DNA of 64,000 bases from JAYVSZ01 sp043774925 (GCA_043774925.1 JAYVSZ010000048.1:1-64000), one strand, 5' to 3'; counted from the stretch's first letter, positions 33,393 to 42,898 are shown. Numbers and translations: made by a program. The notes: generated from the sequence alone by a model not told the origin.

Positions 33393-36300
33393 CTATTTAA
33401 GTATTTCTCGCCATATTGACCTTCTTTGCTGAAACCCAAATTTGCTGCCGCTGCCAAATATGTTGCCAGGCACCAGTTGAGGAGTTGGATCAGACGCTGT
33501 AACGATAGACACTTTTGGCACAAGCTTTCCTGAAGTAAGATCTGGAACATATATCACATTGATCCCTACAATAGGCGCATTCGCTTTTGTAGACACATAA
33601 TTACTTGCAGTATCCACTGCGCCACCCGTTTGATAATCGAAGTAATTTAGCCAGCTATAACCGCCAGGGGAACATGCTGTATTTGATGGCACCGTGGTTG
33701 GAACTAGCAAAGTACCCAGCACCAGTTGAGACGCCACATTTTGACGCTCTCCTGCATCTGGAAAATTAACATACCAGCCTCTATCCGTTAAAAAGTCTAC
33801 TGGATTATTCGTTACGGTACGATTTGCCCCACCAGTCGTAATGACTTGCTGCTTCATATCGCTTGCGCCTCGTGGGTTAATTAAAGCTGGTGTGACTGTA
33901 GAACTAGGGATGTCATCGTCCTTAATTGCGTATAGCGTTTGCGGTTGCGTATCAGTTAAATCTGCAATTTCTAGATACTTACCCGTACCAATAAAGACCA
34001 CGTGGTGAGTATTACCATCTGAAGTACCGACAACTCCCAATTCAGGCTTTGTTGTAATTGGTTGCGCAGCGCCTCCAGAATCCTTCAACGCCGCAAACTG
34101 AGTTACATTGCCTGCGTTAATATCAAAACGCCAAACATTACCTAGTAAATCTCCACCATAGGTAAAAGTAGCTAAATTATTTTTTTCCGCGCTATCTACA
34201 AAAGAAGTTATTTGTGCAAGCCCACTTGGCACGCTCGGCGAACCCACACCAGTAGCGATTTTACTAATTTTTGCACCCGTGTTTGCATTTAACACATATA
34301 GATAACCTTTGCCATCACCACTGCTAATTCTTGGGTACTTAACTCGAGGATATGCGTCTGGGATGTTGTTATAACCTGAAGTAACTAACACCACCCAAGT
34401 TCCATCACTTTTCTTTGTGATTTCTGGGACCCCAAAGGTATAACCTAAATCACTATCATCGGTGGGTGTAAATTCCCACAAAAGTGCAGGTGCAGCTGGA
34501 TTTGTAATATCTAAAGCATAATAGCCCCTGCCCCCGCCGTTCAGTCCAGCCACCAAAATAGTTTTCCATGTACTTCCGTCAAAAATATCAGAAATACCAG
34601 GGCTACCATTTGCAGAGTAAGCATGATTTGACGAATAGTTTTCATCCGCCATCGCCCACATATTTGGAATCACCATACTTGGCACATAAGCCCAGCGCTC
34701 ATCGCCAGTGGCTCCATCAAAGGCGTGCATCATGCCGTCATTTGCGCCCATATATACAGTGCCTGCACGAGCAGAGTTGGACGACTTAAATGCGCTATAG
34801 CCCGTATCTAAATAACTGAAAGTAGGCTTGGCAATAAAAGCTGGCTGAGACTCTACCGCGTCCCCTAAAGTTGCGTCTCTATTGCGGAATAGTCTATTGT
34901 CCACAACACCCACAAGATTTGTTGTCCGATTCTCAAAGCCAGTCTGCCCACGTAAATAATTAACTATGCTCGCTGTTGCAGCGGTCTGCTGTGTACTATC
35001 AAGCAATACCCATTGGCTTAAACCACTTAATTTTGCTGCGTTAAAATCAGAGGCATTTAATGCACCACTTGCTAAGGTAAAGTTATTAAAGGATGCAGCC
35101 CCAGTGCCTTTTGTCCAGATTTTACGTGTATCTGTAACTGCACTCACCATCAAAGGCATTCTGCCATCGCATTTTTTAGAAACCTCAACGACATTAGTGC
35201 CAGTCACACAGTTATAAACTGTGCTTCCGCTACTAGTATCAACGACAATTGTGCCAGGGGCAGGACATGCATCCGCCACAACGTTTTCTACACACCAAGT
35301 TGCAGATTCACTTACTTCACCTGTAACCAGATTAATAGGCCTTGCCTCGAGATTACCAATCCATTTGGTTGTAGTATAGCTGGCCACATAAGCAAAATTG
35401 TTGCCTGCAACAGGGTTGAGCGTGCTGGTTGCAGCGGCAGCGCCAGAGCCGAGTTTAGAGGTAATTGAAGCAAGCGCTTTAGTAAAGCCAGTCACAATAT
35501 CATTTGGTTTTTTCGCACTAAAATAAACGCCATGACCATTCACTGCAGCATGCCAAAGATCATCAATACGCTCTACAACGCTATTACTAGTGGAGCCAGT
35601 TTGAGGATCGGGCCAATCGGTTGTTGGTGCCGTACCAGATTTAATTCTGTAGTAGTCGCCACTTGTGGCAGTTTCATAATCCGTTGTAAAGTTTAATTTA
35701 CCATCAACGCCTAGCCCCATTGTAAAAGTGACCATGTGCTGTTTATTATTCGTATCTGAGCTACTAACGAAGACGTTATTGTATATATCATCTGTCAATG
35801 GCGCGCTAAAGGCCGCGCACAATGTATTCCCTGAAGAGCCGCTTGTACAATTACTCAGTGTAGGTGTGCGTAAATCGGTATCGTAATAATACTTTGCAAT
35901 ATCCGCTAACGAATCATTGACAGCTGTAGGCCCCTCATAGAATGGACGAGGCGTAGCGCTCACTGGCCCTGCATCTTTATTGCCAACTGCAGCACCCGTT
36001 AAATTAAGCGATGTATAACTAGCCGTTTCACCACCTGTATTCCAATAGCCATCAGTGGATAGAATTGCAAAATTTTGCTGGCAAGAATACTGCATTGGGT
36101 CAGTTTGACCTGCAATTTTATTGCCATACAGCCGGCCCACCTTGGAAAGCGCCCCGCGCAATGGCGTAGAGCCATTTAAAGTAGCACCCAGTAATTTAGT
36201 AAACCAAGCATTTTTTTGCGCAAACTCAAAGGTGTCAATATGTTGATAGGTAGCGCCATCTGTGACCCCATTATCGCTAATGGTGGTAAAACCCACACGG

Positions 36301-37532
36301 TAACGACTATCGATATTTTTAAAAGCACGACTTACCGAAGTTTTCATATTTAACAAACGAATATGATAATAAGTCCACCAATTTGCATAATTGGTCATCT
36401 CTTGCGCAAACGTACAACTGCTTGGGCAGTCTGTACGATCTGGCCCAGCAACACTTGTACCAGGATACAGATAAGTACTATTTACAGGTGTAATCACGGT
36501 TAACAAATTTATACCAGGTGCACTTGAGCCTGTGATTGCTGTAAATGCGGCGGTCGACGCGGTCATTGTGCCTAATATAGTAATAATAGGTGCCGCTAGG
36601 GCAGTGTTAGTGGGGGCAACAATAGTCACAACACTACCCGAAACTAAGGCACTATAACCTGCTACAGTACATGCGCCTGTGATGGCTGTATTACACTTGT
36701 TAATATTGTCACGAATCTGAGTAGCCACAGTTGAGGAGCTAGTCGAGGCGGTAGTTGCGCCAGAAAGAATTTTTTGTGCACCCACTGTAATATCCGTTAC
36801 TGAGGTGCTGGATGTGCCGCCAACTGTAATTGTAGTAGTACGCGGACTGGGGAAACGAGGGTATTTAAATGTAATGTCATTAATGGATTGGCAGGCATTA
36901 ACCGCAGGATTGGCTGCGCCAGTGGCCACAGCAGAATTTGAACACCAGCGCAAAGGCGCAGGGTAAATATAAAGCGCTGTTGGCGCTGTTGCGGCTGTAC
37001 AATCTTTCAAATCTCGCGCTTTACAGTATTCGCCTGGAATGACAGTGTAAGAATAAGCTTGATTCGTTAAATCTGTTGGCACACCTCCCAAATAAGCATC
37101 ATCTTTTACGGCTTTCCAATTTGGTTTGGTTGTAGCATCTGCACCGTTTGCAACAGCGGAACCATCTTGACTGGGGTATAAAGTCGTATTTAGCGCACCA
37201 GATGCATCGTACAAAACAGGTTTTTCATAAGTGACTGCTGGGTTATATGCTAAACCATTAAAGTCAGCATTCTTAAAGTACCAAGCATTAGTATAACTAA
37301 ATAGCCCTGCCCAGTCCGGCACGGTATTATCCCCCATGCTGCCTGAGTTATCTAGGATAAACATTAAATTTGGCTTGACCACTGTAACACTAGAGTTAGC
37401 TAAAGGCGCCGTTGCTAAACTAACTGGTGCAGTGACAGCAGCAAAAGATGTCATAGCAAGGCCAAAGCCTGCAGACAGAAAAATACTAAGGGCAATCGTC
37501 TTAGCAAGGCGTATATTAAATAAACATTTCAT
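33393..37532 (-). CDS. pilY1: Type IV pilus tip adhesin/assembly protein PilY1
   Basis: A 1379-aa secreted protein acting at the pilus tip with minor pilins. The signal peptide is about 1-32. Residues of about 53-70 begin a von Willebrand A-like domain with a MIDAS motif (L-D-N-S-G-S-M-G). The C-terminal half is the PilY1 beta-propeller, starting at about 950 with Y-M-G-A-N-D-G-M-M-H-A-F-D-G and W-A-Y-V-P. Residues of about 231-345 form a Thr/Ser/Ala-rich insert unlike the rest. It is the last gene of the minor pilin operon, 8 nt after pilX. Adhesion, surface sensing and pilus retraction control are known roles of homologues. Confidence 0.93.
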   Translation of the reverse strand: MKCLFNIRLAKTIALSIFLSAGFGLAMTSFAAVTAPVSLATAPLANSSVTVVKPNLMFILDNSGSMGDNTVPDWAGLFSYTNAWYFKNADFNGLAYNPAVTYEKPVLYDASGALNTTLYPSQDGSAVANGADATTKPNWKAVKDDAYLGGVPTDLTNQAYSYTVIPGEYCKARDLKDCTAATAPTALYIYPAPLRWCSNSAVATGAANPAVNACQSINDITFKYPRFPSPRTTTITVGGTSSTSVTDITVGAQKILSGATTASTSSSTVATQIRDNINKCNTAITGACTVAGYSALVSGSVVTIVAPTNTALAAPIITILGTMTASTAAFTAITGSSAPGINLLTVITPVNSTYLYPGTSVAGPDRTDCPSSCTFAQEMTNYANWWTYYHIRLLNMKTSVSRAFKNIDSRYRVGFTTISDNGVTDGATYQHIDTFEFAQKNAWFTKLLGATLNGSTPLRGALSKVGRLYGNKIAGQTDPMQYSCQQNFAILSTDGYWNTGGETASYTSLNLTGAAVGNKDAGPVSATPRPFYEGPTAVNDSLADIAKYYYDTDLRTPTLSNCTSGSSGNTLCAAFSAPLTDDIYNNVFVSSSDTNNKQHMVTFTMGLGVDGKLNFTTDYETATSGDYYRIKSGTAPTTDWPDPQTGSTSNSVVERIDDLWHAAVNGHGVYFSAKKPNDIVTGFTKALASITSKLGSGAAAATSTLNPVAGNNFAYVASYTTTKWIGNLEARPINLVTGEVSESATWCVENVVADACPAPGTIVVDTSSGSTVYNCVTGTNVVEVSKKCDGRMPLMVSAVTDTRKIWTKGTGAASFNNFTLASGALNASDFNAAKLSGLSQWVLLDSTQQTAATASIVNYLRGQTGFENRTTNLVGVVDNRLFRNRDATLGDAVESQPAFIAKPTFSYLDTGYSAFKSSNSARAGTVYMGANDGMMHAFDGATGDERWAYVPSMVIPNMWAMADENYSSNHAYSANGSPGISDIFDGSTWKTILVAGLNGGGRGYYALDITNPAAPALLWEFTPTDDSDLGYTFGVPEITKKSDGTWVVLVTSGYNNIPDAYPRVKYPRISSGDGKGYLYVLNANTGAKISKIATGVGSPSVPSGLAQITSFVDSAEKNNLATFTYGGDLLGNVWRFDINAGNVTQFAALKDSGGAAQPITTKPELGVVGTSDGNTHHVVFIGTGKYLEIADLTDTQPQTLYAIKDDDIPSSTVTPALINPRGASDMKQQVITTGGANRTVTNNPVDFLTDRGWYVNFPDAGERQNVASQLVLGTLLVPTTVPSNTACSPGGYSWLNYFDYQTGGAVDTASNYVSTKANAPIVGINVIYVPDLTSGKLVPKVSIVTASDPTPQLVPGNIFGSGSKFGFQQRRSIWREILK

Positions 37533-37540
37533 GGTAACTC

Positions 37541-38170
37541 CTAATAGATAAATGCTTGTATAAAGCTAATTGTATTTTTTGCACCCACCACTCTAGCTGT
37601 TACTCGGTACAATGGACTTTCATCTAGCGAAAGAGGTGGGCAACATTGCGGTGCTAGAAGGCTACTATTGGAACTTGGGTTTAATACGGGCGCCCCAAAC
37701 AAACAATTGCCCGCAGTGAGCGCGCCGGTAGAACGGCACATGCGCTGAACGACGTAACGCACCGTATTGCCAGCATCGTCCGTGCCATTTGCGTCAATAT
37801 AGCCACTCAAATCATCCGCTGGCTTACTATCTGCTGCACTCCAAGCTAAGGTAGTAGGGTCTGTCGCAATGGTAGCGTAGTAACCTTGTGCAGGTATGTC
37901 AGCAGTGAGTGTAGAAAGATTAACAGCATGTAACCACGTTATCGCTGTCTCTAGGCCACTATCAGCCGAGGTAATAGACGATTGTTTTGCCGCCAAGTTA
38001 CCCGCAATAACTGTACTGGTGTCCACTGAGCGTATCAGTGCGACTGCTGCAAGCGACATTACCACTAGTGCAATAAGTGCAATAAACAGCACCACACCTT
38101 GTTGCCTGAAGCTATAAAAATGATTGGGCTTGTTTGTTTTACGTTGTAAATTCATAATATATTCACTCAT
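37541..38170 (-). CDS. pilX: Minor pilin PilX
   Basis: A 209-aa class III-like prepilin. The processing site R-Q-Q-G/V-V-L-F-I-A-L-I-A-L-V-V-M-S-L-A-A-V-A lacks the usual Glu5, as in other PilX proteins, and is followed by the T-S-T-V-I-A-G-N-L-A-A-K segment typical of the family. It starts within the pilW stop (ATGA). It belongs to the priming complex that carries PilY1 at the pilus tip. Confidence 0.9.
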   Translation of the reverse strand: MSEYIMNLQRKTNKPNHFYSFRQQGVVLFIALIALVVMSLAAVALIRSVDTSTVIAGNLAAKQSSITSADSGLETAITWLHAVNLSTLTADIPAQGYYATIATDPTTLAWSAADSKPADDLSGYIDANGTDDAGNTVRYVVQRMCRSTGALTAGNCLFGAPVLNPSSNSSLLAPQCCPPLSLDESPLYRVTARVVGAKNTISFIQAFIY

Positions 38171-39243
38171 AGCCGAGCCTTAGACCAAACCATATTGCGC
38201 AGGGGAATAATGGCGTCATAAACGCGATAGCGATATTTCTGCCAATTGGGATCAGACGAAAGGTCGATAACTGGCGCGGCATCTAAGCCTGCATCATCCC
38301 ACGCACATGGCCCATTATTAACCGTGCCTTTTGCCGTAGTGCAAGTTGCAGTAACGTTAAGCTTCTCCTGCAAGCCATTTCGCGCAACCAATGCAATATG
38401 TATGGCTTTAATACGGTTGCGATTAGCAACGCTTGGCGTAGCCCACGTGCCCCCACTGGCAGACACCCACTGTGTAATTTTATTATTACCAGCCGTTGCT
38501 GAAACGCCATATTGGGCTTGCATATTCACTATATCGGAGACCAGTGGCGTCGTAACTGCAGGAAGGTTATTTGCGTCGTTTCTTTGTAACTGATTATTCA
38601 CCAAAGTATATGTAAATTGATCCCATTTACCCATGCAAGAAACACTAGTGCCTATTGCTGCTCCCGATACACTCTGCAAATTAATATGTTGTGTATCTGG
38701 AAGGCCCGTTACCCTTGTCATTGAACAAGTTGTGCCAGTACTCAAAATAACAACATCACTATTACTACAGCCAAGGTTGTTATCTACAAAAACCTGATTT
38801 GATGCTGGCCCTAAACCAACAACCTTAACCGCATTGCCGCCAAGAGAGGTGGCACCATCAGTTGAATAACGAACAATCACTTGATCACTACCTGTTGCGC
38901 CACCATCTGTAATTTGAATGGGGAACATATCAATGTTAGCTGTGGCCGCATTACCATCATGGTCTACATTAACAGTTGGATTACACTTAAATGGATTATT
39001 CAGCGTATCATATGCAGATAGCCCAAAACCAGCCATTAGCAAATCTCGTTGCATGGTAAAAAGTGCAATACTTCCGTTAGTTTGCGCATCGGCATTCCCC
39101 GTCGTGCTGCGCTTTTGCCCTTCAAAAGTTGCAAATACTTGCATAATAACCAAAGTCGCTAATAAGCCAATCACCAAACCCACCAAAATTTCTATTAAAC
39201 TGAAACCTTTTTGATTTTTAAGCATTTTTTTGTCTAAGAACAT
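38167..39243 (-). CDS. pilW: Minor pilin PilW
   Basis: A 358-aa prepilin. The leader is short and cleavage is expected in L-K-N-Q-K-G/F-S-L-I-E-I-L-V-G-L-V-I-G-L-L, with Glu5 present. The large C-terminal domain has Cys residues and strands typical of PilW. Its ATG follows the pilV stop directly (TAGATG). Confidence 0.9.
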   Translation of the reverse strand: MFLDKKMLKNQKGFSLIEILVGLVIGLLATLVIMQVFATFEGQKRSTTGNADAQTNGSIALFTMQRDLLMAGFGLSAYDTLNNPFKCNPTVNVDHDGNAATANIDMFPIQITDGGATGSDQVIVRYSTDGATSLGGNAVKVVGLGPASNQVFVDNNLGCSNSDVVILSTGTTCSMTRVTGLPDTQHINLQSVSGAAIGTSVSCMGKWDQFTYTLVNNQLQRNDANNLPAVTTPLVSDIVNMQAQYGVSATAGNNKITQWVSASGGTWATPSVANRNRIKAIHIALVARNGLQEKLNVTATCTTAKGTVNNGPCAWDDAGLDAAPVIDLSSDPNWQKYRYRVYDAIIPLRNMVWSKARL

Positions 39244-39630
39244 CTATAGGCCTCCAGTAATGCGCGCATAAGTACTATAGTTATGCACAGATTGACCAGG
39301 TTGCTGCCAAGTCACTATCACCGTCACCTCACCTGCTGCTGCTGGCAAGGCCACCGTTCTCTTGCCACTAGGCAACAAATTTGAGATGTCAGTATTAGTC
39401 TCAACATAATTAACCAAGTTTGCAGGGTCAGCCCACATCACGCCCAGCCGCTGTTGCGCGATAAATGCAGCATCTGCACGATATTTCGAATCGGATGTAT
39501 TTTTAACCATAGCACCTTGTAGTCCAGCAATAGCAAGAATGCCCATAGAAAATATTAATATCGCAATAAGAGACTCAAGCAAAACTACACCTTTTTGCGA
39601 AGTTTGTGAAAAATTTGGGTTGCGGTTCAA
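39244..39630 (-). CDS. pilV: Minor pilin PilV
   Basis: A 128-aa prepilin with cleavage site S-Q-K-G/V-V-L-L-E-S-L-I-A-I-L-I-F-S-M-G-I-L-A-I-A-G, diagnostic of PilV, and C-terminal V-I-V-T-W. It starts at TTG 39630 with GAGGA 8 nt upstream. It is between fimT and pilW in the operon. Confidence 0.9.
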   Translation of the reverse strand: MNRNPNFSQTSQKGVVLLESLIAILIFSMGILAIAGLQGAMVKNTSDSKYRADAAFIAQQRLGVMWADPANLVNYVETNTDISNLLPSGKRTVALPAAAGEVTVIVTWQQPGQSVHNYSTYARITGGL

Positions 39631-39648
39631 TTAAATTTCCTCATTTTC

Positions 39649-40227
39649 TTACGGACATTTACGTGGGTCTGTACCCGCGCTTGGCAGCGTAGGGTCGCAC
39701 ATTCTAGAACTTCCCCCTACACCAATCACCACTCTTAAATCTCTGCTTTCAGCCGCAGTTAAAATTGAGTTGTCCACATTAATACTCACAAGACCACTTG
39801 CCGCTGCTGGCGCTGGGCTAATCATCACGCCCAAACCATTAAAGACAAATGGCCCCGCATCGCTAGTGGTAACGGTAACATTTGTTGATGAGCCTTCTCT
39901 AACGCCTCGACTTTGAACTGTAGTGGCATCGTCTACAGCCGGGCAAGCACCAGGTGCTACAGGGATAGCACACACTGTCCAAGCCGAATTAGTTCCGCGC
40001 AAATCAAACTGTACTGAGGCGTTTCGGCTAACAGCCTCACCGCGTGCCACTTGCAAGCCACTTTGAATGGACTCCGCAGCATTTCGAATCTGATTATTTT
40101 GTATCCAAGCCCTGTAGCTAGGGACTGCATAAGCTGACAATAAACCTAATAGTGCAACTGCAATCATCAGCTCTACCAAGCTAAATCCAAAATTTCTATG
40201 TTTTGACGAAAACATTAACACTAGCAA
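39649..40227 (-). CDS. fimT: Minor pilin FimT/GspH family
   Basis: A 192-aa pseudopilin with site N-F-G/F-S-L-V-E-L-M-I-A-V-A-L-L-G-L-L and the GspH-type follow-on R-N-A-A-E-S-I-Q-S-G-L-Q-V-A-R-G-E-A-V. FimT proteins can bind DNA and support natural transformation in some species. Several starts are possible near 40227 and 40215. It overlaps the pilE end by 7 nt. Confidence 0.88.
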   Translation of the reverse strand: MLVLMFSSKHRNFGFSLVELMIAVALLGLLSAYAVPSYRAWIQNNQIRNAAESIQSGLQVARGEAVSRNASVQFDLRGTNSAWTVCAIPVAPGACPAVDDATTVQSRGVREGSSTNVTVTTSDAGPFVFNGLGVMISPAPAAASGLVSINVDNSILTAAESRDLRVVIGVGGSSRMCDPTLPSAGTDPRKCP

Positions 40228-40661
40228 GCCCCGCCTTTTTTAGACAGCCAGCAACCAGCCCCTGTAGTGCCATCGAACGTTGAATTTTTGACATTAGCTT
40301 CATTGACGCTAAACGCGAAACCACTCATACCTTGGCCAGCTACAGGCGCTGCTGAAACCGTAAAAGCCGTTGCCGTTTGCGTTGTGCAGCTATAGGTAAA
40401 GTATTTCGCGCCAGTCACAGCAAGATTACACGGCGCTACAATGGCGGCACTTACATCTGCATAGGTACGATTATCTTGAAAGTACTGTTCCATTTTTACA
40501 CGTAAATCTGCCAACGTTGAAGTTGCTTCTGCCGCTTTGCCGCGCTTTACATAATCGGTATATGCTGGCATCGCAACAGCAGCCAAAATTCCAATAATCG
40601 CCACTACAATCAACAGCTCTATTAGCGTAAACCCTTTTTGCATTCCGTTTTTCATATTCAT
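40221..40661 (-). CDS. pilE: Type IV pilin PilE-like
   Basis: A 146-aa pilin with M-Q-K-G/F-T-L-I-E-L-L-I-V-V-A-I-I-G-I-L-A cleavage and N-terminal helix, the A-Y-T-D-Y-V-K-R-G-K segment and a C-terminal Cys pair bounding the D-region (C-N-L-A ... G-A-G-C-W-L-S-K-K-G-G-A-C). The start at 40661 (M-N-M-K-N-G) has AGGG 10 nt upstream; the longer frame to 40703 is unlikely. It is the first gene of the minor pilin operon, so it is probably PilE of that set rather than the major pilin. Confidence 0.9.
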   Translation of the reverse strand: MNMKNGMQKGFTLIELLIVVAIIGILAAVAMPAYTDYVKRGKAAEATSTLADLRVKMEQYFQDNRTYADVSAAIVAPCNLAVTGAKYFTYSCTTQTATAFTVSAAPVAGQGMSGFAFSVNEANVKNSTFDGTTGAGCWLSKKGGAC

Positions 40662-40835
40662 GTTTAGTACCCTTTTTTGGTTGATTGAATCATGCCAAAG
40701 CATTTGTGGCGCGTCTAGCAGTATCCGATAATCGGTAATTTCTGCAGAATAAACGGTAAAACCCCGCTAAATTCCGCCTTCTAGAACATTAATGATAAAA
40801 TATCCGCTTACATTAGCCTATGTTGCGAGCACGCG

Positions 40836-40997
40836 ATGCCAAAACTCAATTTTTATCTGCTATTACTAGCAATTTGCTATGCTGTTTTAACGGGCTGTGG
40901 CACCAAAGGACCTTTGTATATTCCCGAGCAGCGTTACCCCCAAGGCGCTGAGAAAGCCCCAGTTACGCCGCCTGCAAACCAACCAACTAAAGAGTAA
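40836..40997 (+). CDS. lptM: LptM-like small lipoprotein (YifL family)
   Basis: A 53-aa lipoprotein: signal M-P-K-L-N-F-Y-L-L-L-L-A-I-C-Y-A-V-L-T-G, lipobox L-T-G-C at residue 21, then C-G-T-K-G-P-L-Y-I-P-E, the family hallmark. LptM assists maturation of the LPS translocon LptD in E. coli. It ends 2 nt before the lysA start; the lptM-lysA pair is common in beta-proteobacteria. The preceding 174 bp from pilE hold the divergent promoters; a short palindrome CCGATAATCGG sits at about 40726-40736. Confidence 0.9.
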   Translation: MPKLNFYLLLLAICYAVLTGCGTKGPLYIPEQRYPQGAEKAPVTPPANQPTKE

Positions 40998-40999
40998 TC

Positions 41000-42244
41000 G
41001 TGAATCAATTTGAATTAAAAAATGGCGATTTACATGCCGAAAATGTGGCTTTAGGCCACATCGCTGTAGCGTTCGGCACGCCTTGCTACGTCTACTCCAA
41101 AGCTGCGCTCACACAGGCTTTTAATAGCTTTGAGGCTGGCTTAAAAGGCACAAACCATCTTGTTTGCTTTGCGGTAAAAGCCAACCCGAATATCGCCATA
41201 TTAAATTTATTTGCAAAGCTTGGCGCGGGCTTTGATATTGTCTCTGGCGGTGAATTAGCGCGGGTGCTGGCCGCTGGCGGTGACCCGCAAAAAATCGTGT
41301 TCTCTGGCGTCGGCAAAAATGCAGATGAAATGCGCGCTGCATTAAACGCAGGCATTCTTTGCTTTAATGTGGAATCTGCCAGTGAATTAACGCGATTGAA
41401 CGCTGTAGCTGGCGAAATGGGCAAAATTGCGCCTGTTTCTTTGCGCGTGAACCCGAATGTGGATGCAAAAACACACCCTTACATTTCTACCGGTTTAAAA
41501 AACAATAAATTCGGCGTAGCGTTTGAAGATGCGCTAGACATTTACACGCAAGCGGCCAGCATGTCCAATATTGCTGTGCATGGGGTTGATTGCCATATCG
41601 GCTCGCAAATCACCGAGCTGTCGCCCTTTATTGATGCGCTTGACAGAGTGCTCGGTCTAGTCGACGCGCTTGAAGCAAGCGGCATTCTTATTAGCCACAT
41701 TGATGTGGGCGGCGGCATTGGCATTACTTATAACGACGAAGCGCCGCCTGAGTTTGCCGATTATGCGAAAGCCATTTTAGACAAATTAGGCCATCGAAAA
41801 GTTAAATTGCTATTTGAGCCAGGCCGCGCGCTGGTGGGCAATGCGGGCGTGTTGCTGACTAAAGTGGAGTACATTAAAAAAACAGAATCCAAGAACTTTG
41901 CGATTGTAGATGCCGCCATGAACGACTTGATGCGCCCTGCTTTATACGACGCGTACCACGATATTGTTGCCGTCAACCCGCGTGCTGGCGCAACGACAAA
42001 TTACGAAATTGTCGGTCCGGTGTGCGAAAGCGGCGATTTTTTGGGTCACGACCGCGCTTTAAATTTGCAAGAAGGTGATTTGCTCGCGATTAAATCGGCA
42101 GGCGCTTATGGCATGAGCATGGCCAGCAACTACAATACACGCCCACGCGCGGCGGAAATGATGGTGGATGGCAACAATACTTTTGTGATTAGGCAGCGTG
42201 AAAAAATCGCCGATTTATTTGCCTTAGAAAATCTACTTCCCTAA
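41000..42244 (+). CDS. lysA: Diaminopimelate decarboxylase
   Basis: A PLP enzyme of fold type III making L-lysine from meso-DAP, 414 aa. The PLP Lys is in V-C-F-A-V-K-A-N-P-N, with H-V in G-V-D-C-H-I-G-S-Q, the glycine loop D-V-G-G-G-I-G-I, E-P-G-R-A-L-V and the catalytic Cys in G-P-V-C-E-S-G-D. It starts at GTG 41000, 2 nt after lptM. A weak hairpin (ACTTGC/GCAAGT at 42265-42281) lies after the stop but lacks a T run. Confidence 0.96.
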   Translation: MNQFELKNGDLHAENVALGHIAVAFGTPCYVYSKAALTQAFNSFEAGLKGTNHLVCFAVKANPNIAILNLFAKLGAGFDIVSGGELARVLAAGGDPQKIVFSGVGKNADEMRAALNAGILCFNVESASELTRLNAVAGEMGKIAPVSLRVNPNVDAKTHPYISTGLKNNKFGVAFEDALDIYTQAASMSNIAVHGVDCHIGSQITELSPFIDALDRVLGLVDALEASGILISHIDVGGGIGITYNDEAPPEFADYAKAILDKLGHRKVKLLFEPGRALVGNAGVLLTKVEYIKKTESKNFAIVDAAMNDLMRPALYDAYHDIVAVNPRAGATTNYEIVGPVCESGDFLGHDRALNLQEGDLLAIKSAGAYGMSMASNYNTRPRAAEMMVDGNNTFVIRQREKIADLFALENLLP

Positions 42245-42349
42245 CGTGGGATTTTTGTAAAATCACTTGCGAAAAGCAAGTCTTAGGCGTAAATTATTAG
42301 CAAGAGGTTTACTCTTACTTAAATATATAAATCACGCTCAGGGGATATC

Positions 42350-42499
42350 ATGAAAAAACTATTATTTGTTGTAATCGCAGTATTGGGTTTTAACCAAATG
42401 CCAATCGCATTTGCCGATGACGCACTTCCAGAAATTTCACCTGCAGAAGATCCAGTTATAGCGCCAATTGACGCACCAGCGCCTGATGAAGCTAAATAA
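42350..42499 (+). CDS. Tiny secreted acidic peptide (49 aa)
   Basis: A signal peptide M-K-K-L-L-F-V-V-I-A-V-L-G-F-N-Q ending at about A-F-A (residue 22) is followed by a 27-residue acidic, Pro/Ala-rich mature part that contains D-A-L-P-E-I-S. AGGGG lies 5 nt before the ATG. It shares the L-P-E-I motif and acidic character with the gene 35 nt downstream, so the two are probably related. The protein is not recognised. It is supported by the good ribosome-binding site, signal sequence and paired context rather than homology. Confidence 0.6.
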   Translation: MKKLLFVVIAVLGFNQMPIAFADDALPEISPAEDPVIAPIDAPAPDEAK

Positions 42500-42534
42500 T
42501 TAATCGGTATTGATTGCGCCTCGGGGGCATTGGA

Positions 42535-42825
42535 ATGAACAAGTTTTTAATTGCTTTAGTGGTAATACTACCACTGAGCGGTACTGGTGCTCATGCCGCA
42601 GACAACGGCGACTTGCCAGAGATTGCAGCTTATGACGATGCCGCCTACGACCCACTTCCTGATGTAATCTCTGCCCAGTTTGATGGATTGACGACCGAGG
42701 TGAGTGTTGCGAATGCAGTGATGACAGAGGCGCCGAGCGCTGCCGATAACGGTGGATTGCCAGAAATTGCAGCAGTTGATGATGAGTCTTATGAAGCGCT
42801 TCCAGGCGTAGTTGCTGCGCAATAG
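42535..42825 (+). CDS. Small secreted acidic repeat protein (96 aa)
   Basis: A signal peptide (1-21, ending G-A-H-A) followed by two 27-residue repeats at 22-48 and 70-96. Both fit A-D-N-G-x-L-P-E-I-A-A-x-D-D-x-x-Y-x-x-L-P-x-V-x-x-A-Q. They are separated by a 21-residue linker. The protein is very acidic with no Cys. A G-rich ribosome-binding site precedes ATG 42535. It is followed by a strong terminator, so it is the end of a small transcription unit with the 49-aa gene. The function is unknown. Confidence 0.65.
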   Translation: MNKFLIALVVILPLSGTGAHAADNGDLPEIAAYDDAAYDPLPDVISAQFDGLTTEVSVANAVMTEAPSAADNGGLPEIAAVDDESYEALPGVVAAQ

Positions 42826-42840
42826 TTAGTTTGTAGTGAC

Positions 42841-42870
42841 AAAAAAGCGAAGTGTGAACTTCGCTTTTTT
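42841..42870. terminator. Terminator after the small secreted protein gene
   Basis: A 13-bp stem AAAAAAGCGAAGT / ACTTCGCTTTTTT with a GTGA loop. It is symmetrical, so it can also serve purU, which converges from the right. Confidence 0.93.
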
Positions 42871-42898
42871 AACGCCCTCAATTTTACATCAATTGAAC

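Noticed and set aside
42265..42281. Terminator after lysA
   Set aside because: The 6-bp hairpin has no T run and a small loop; too weak to call.
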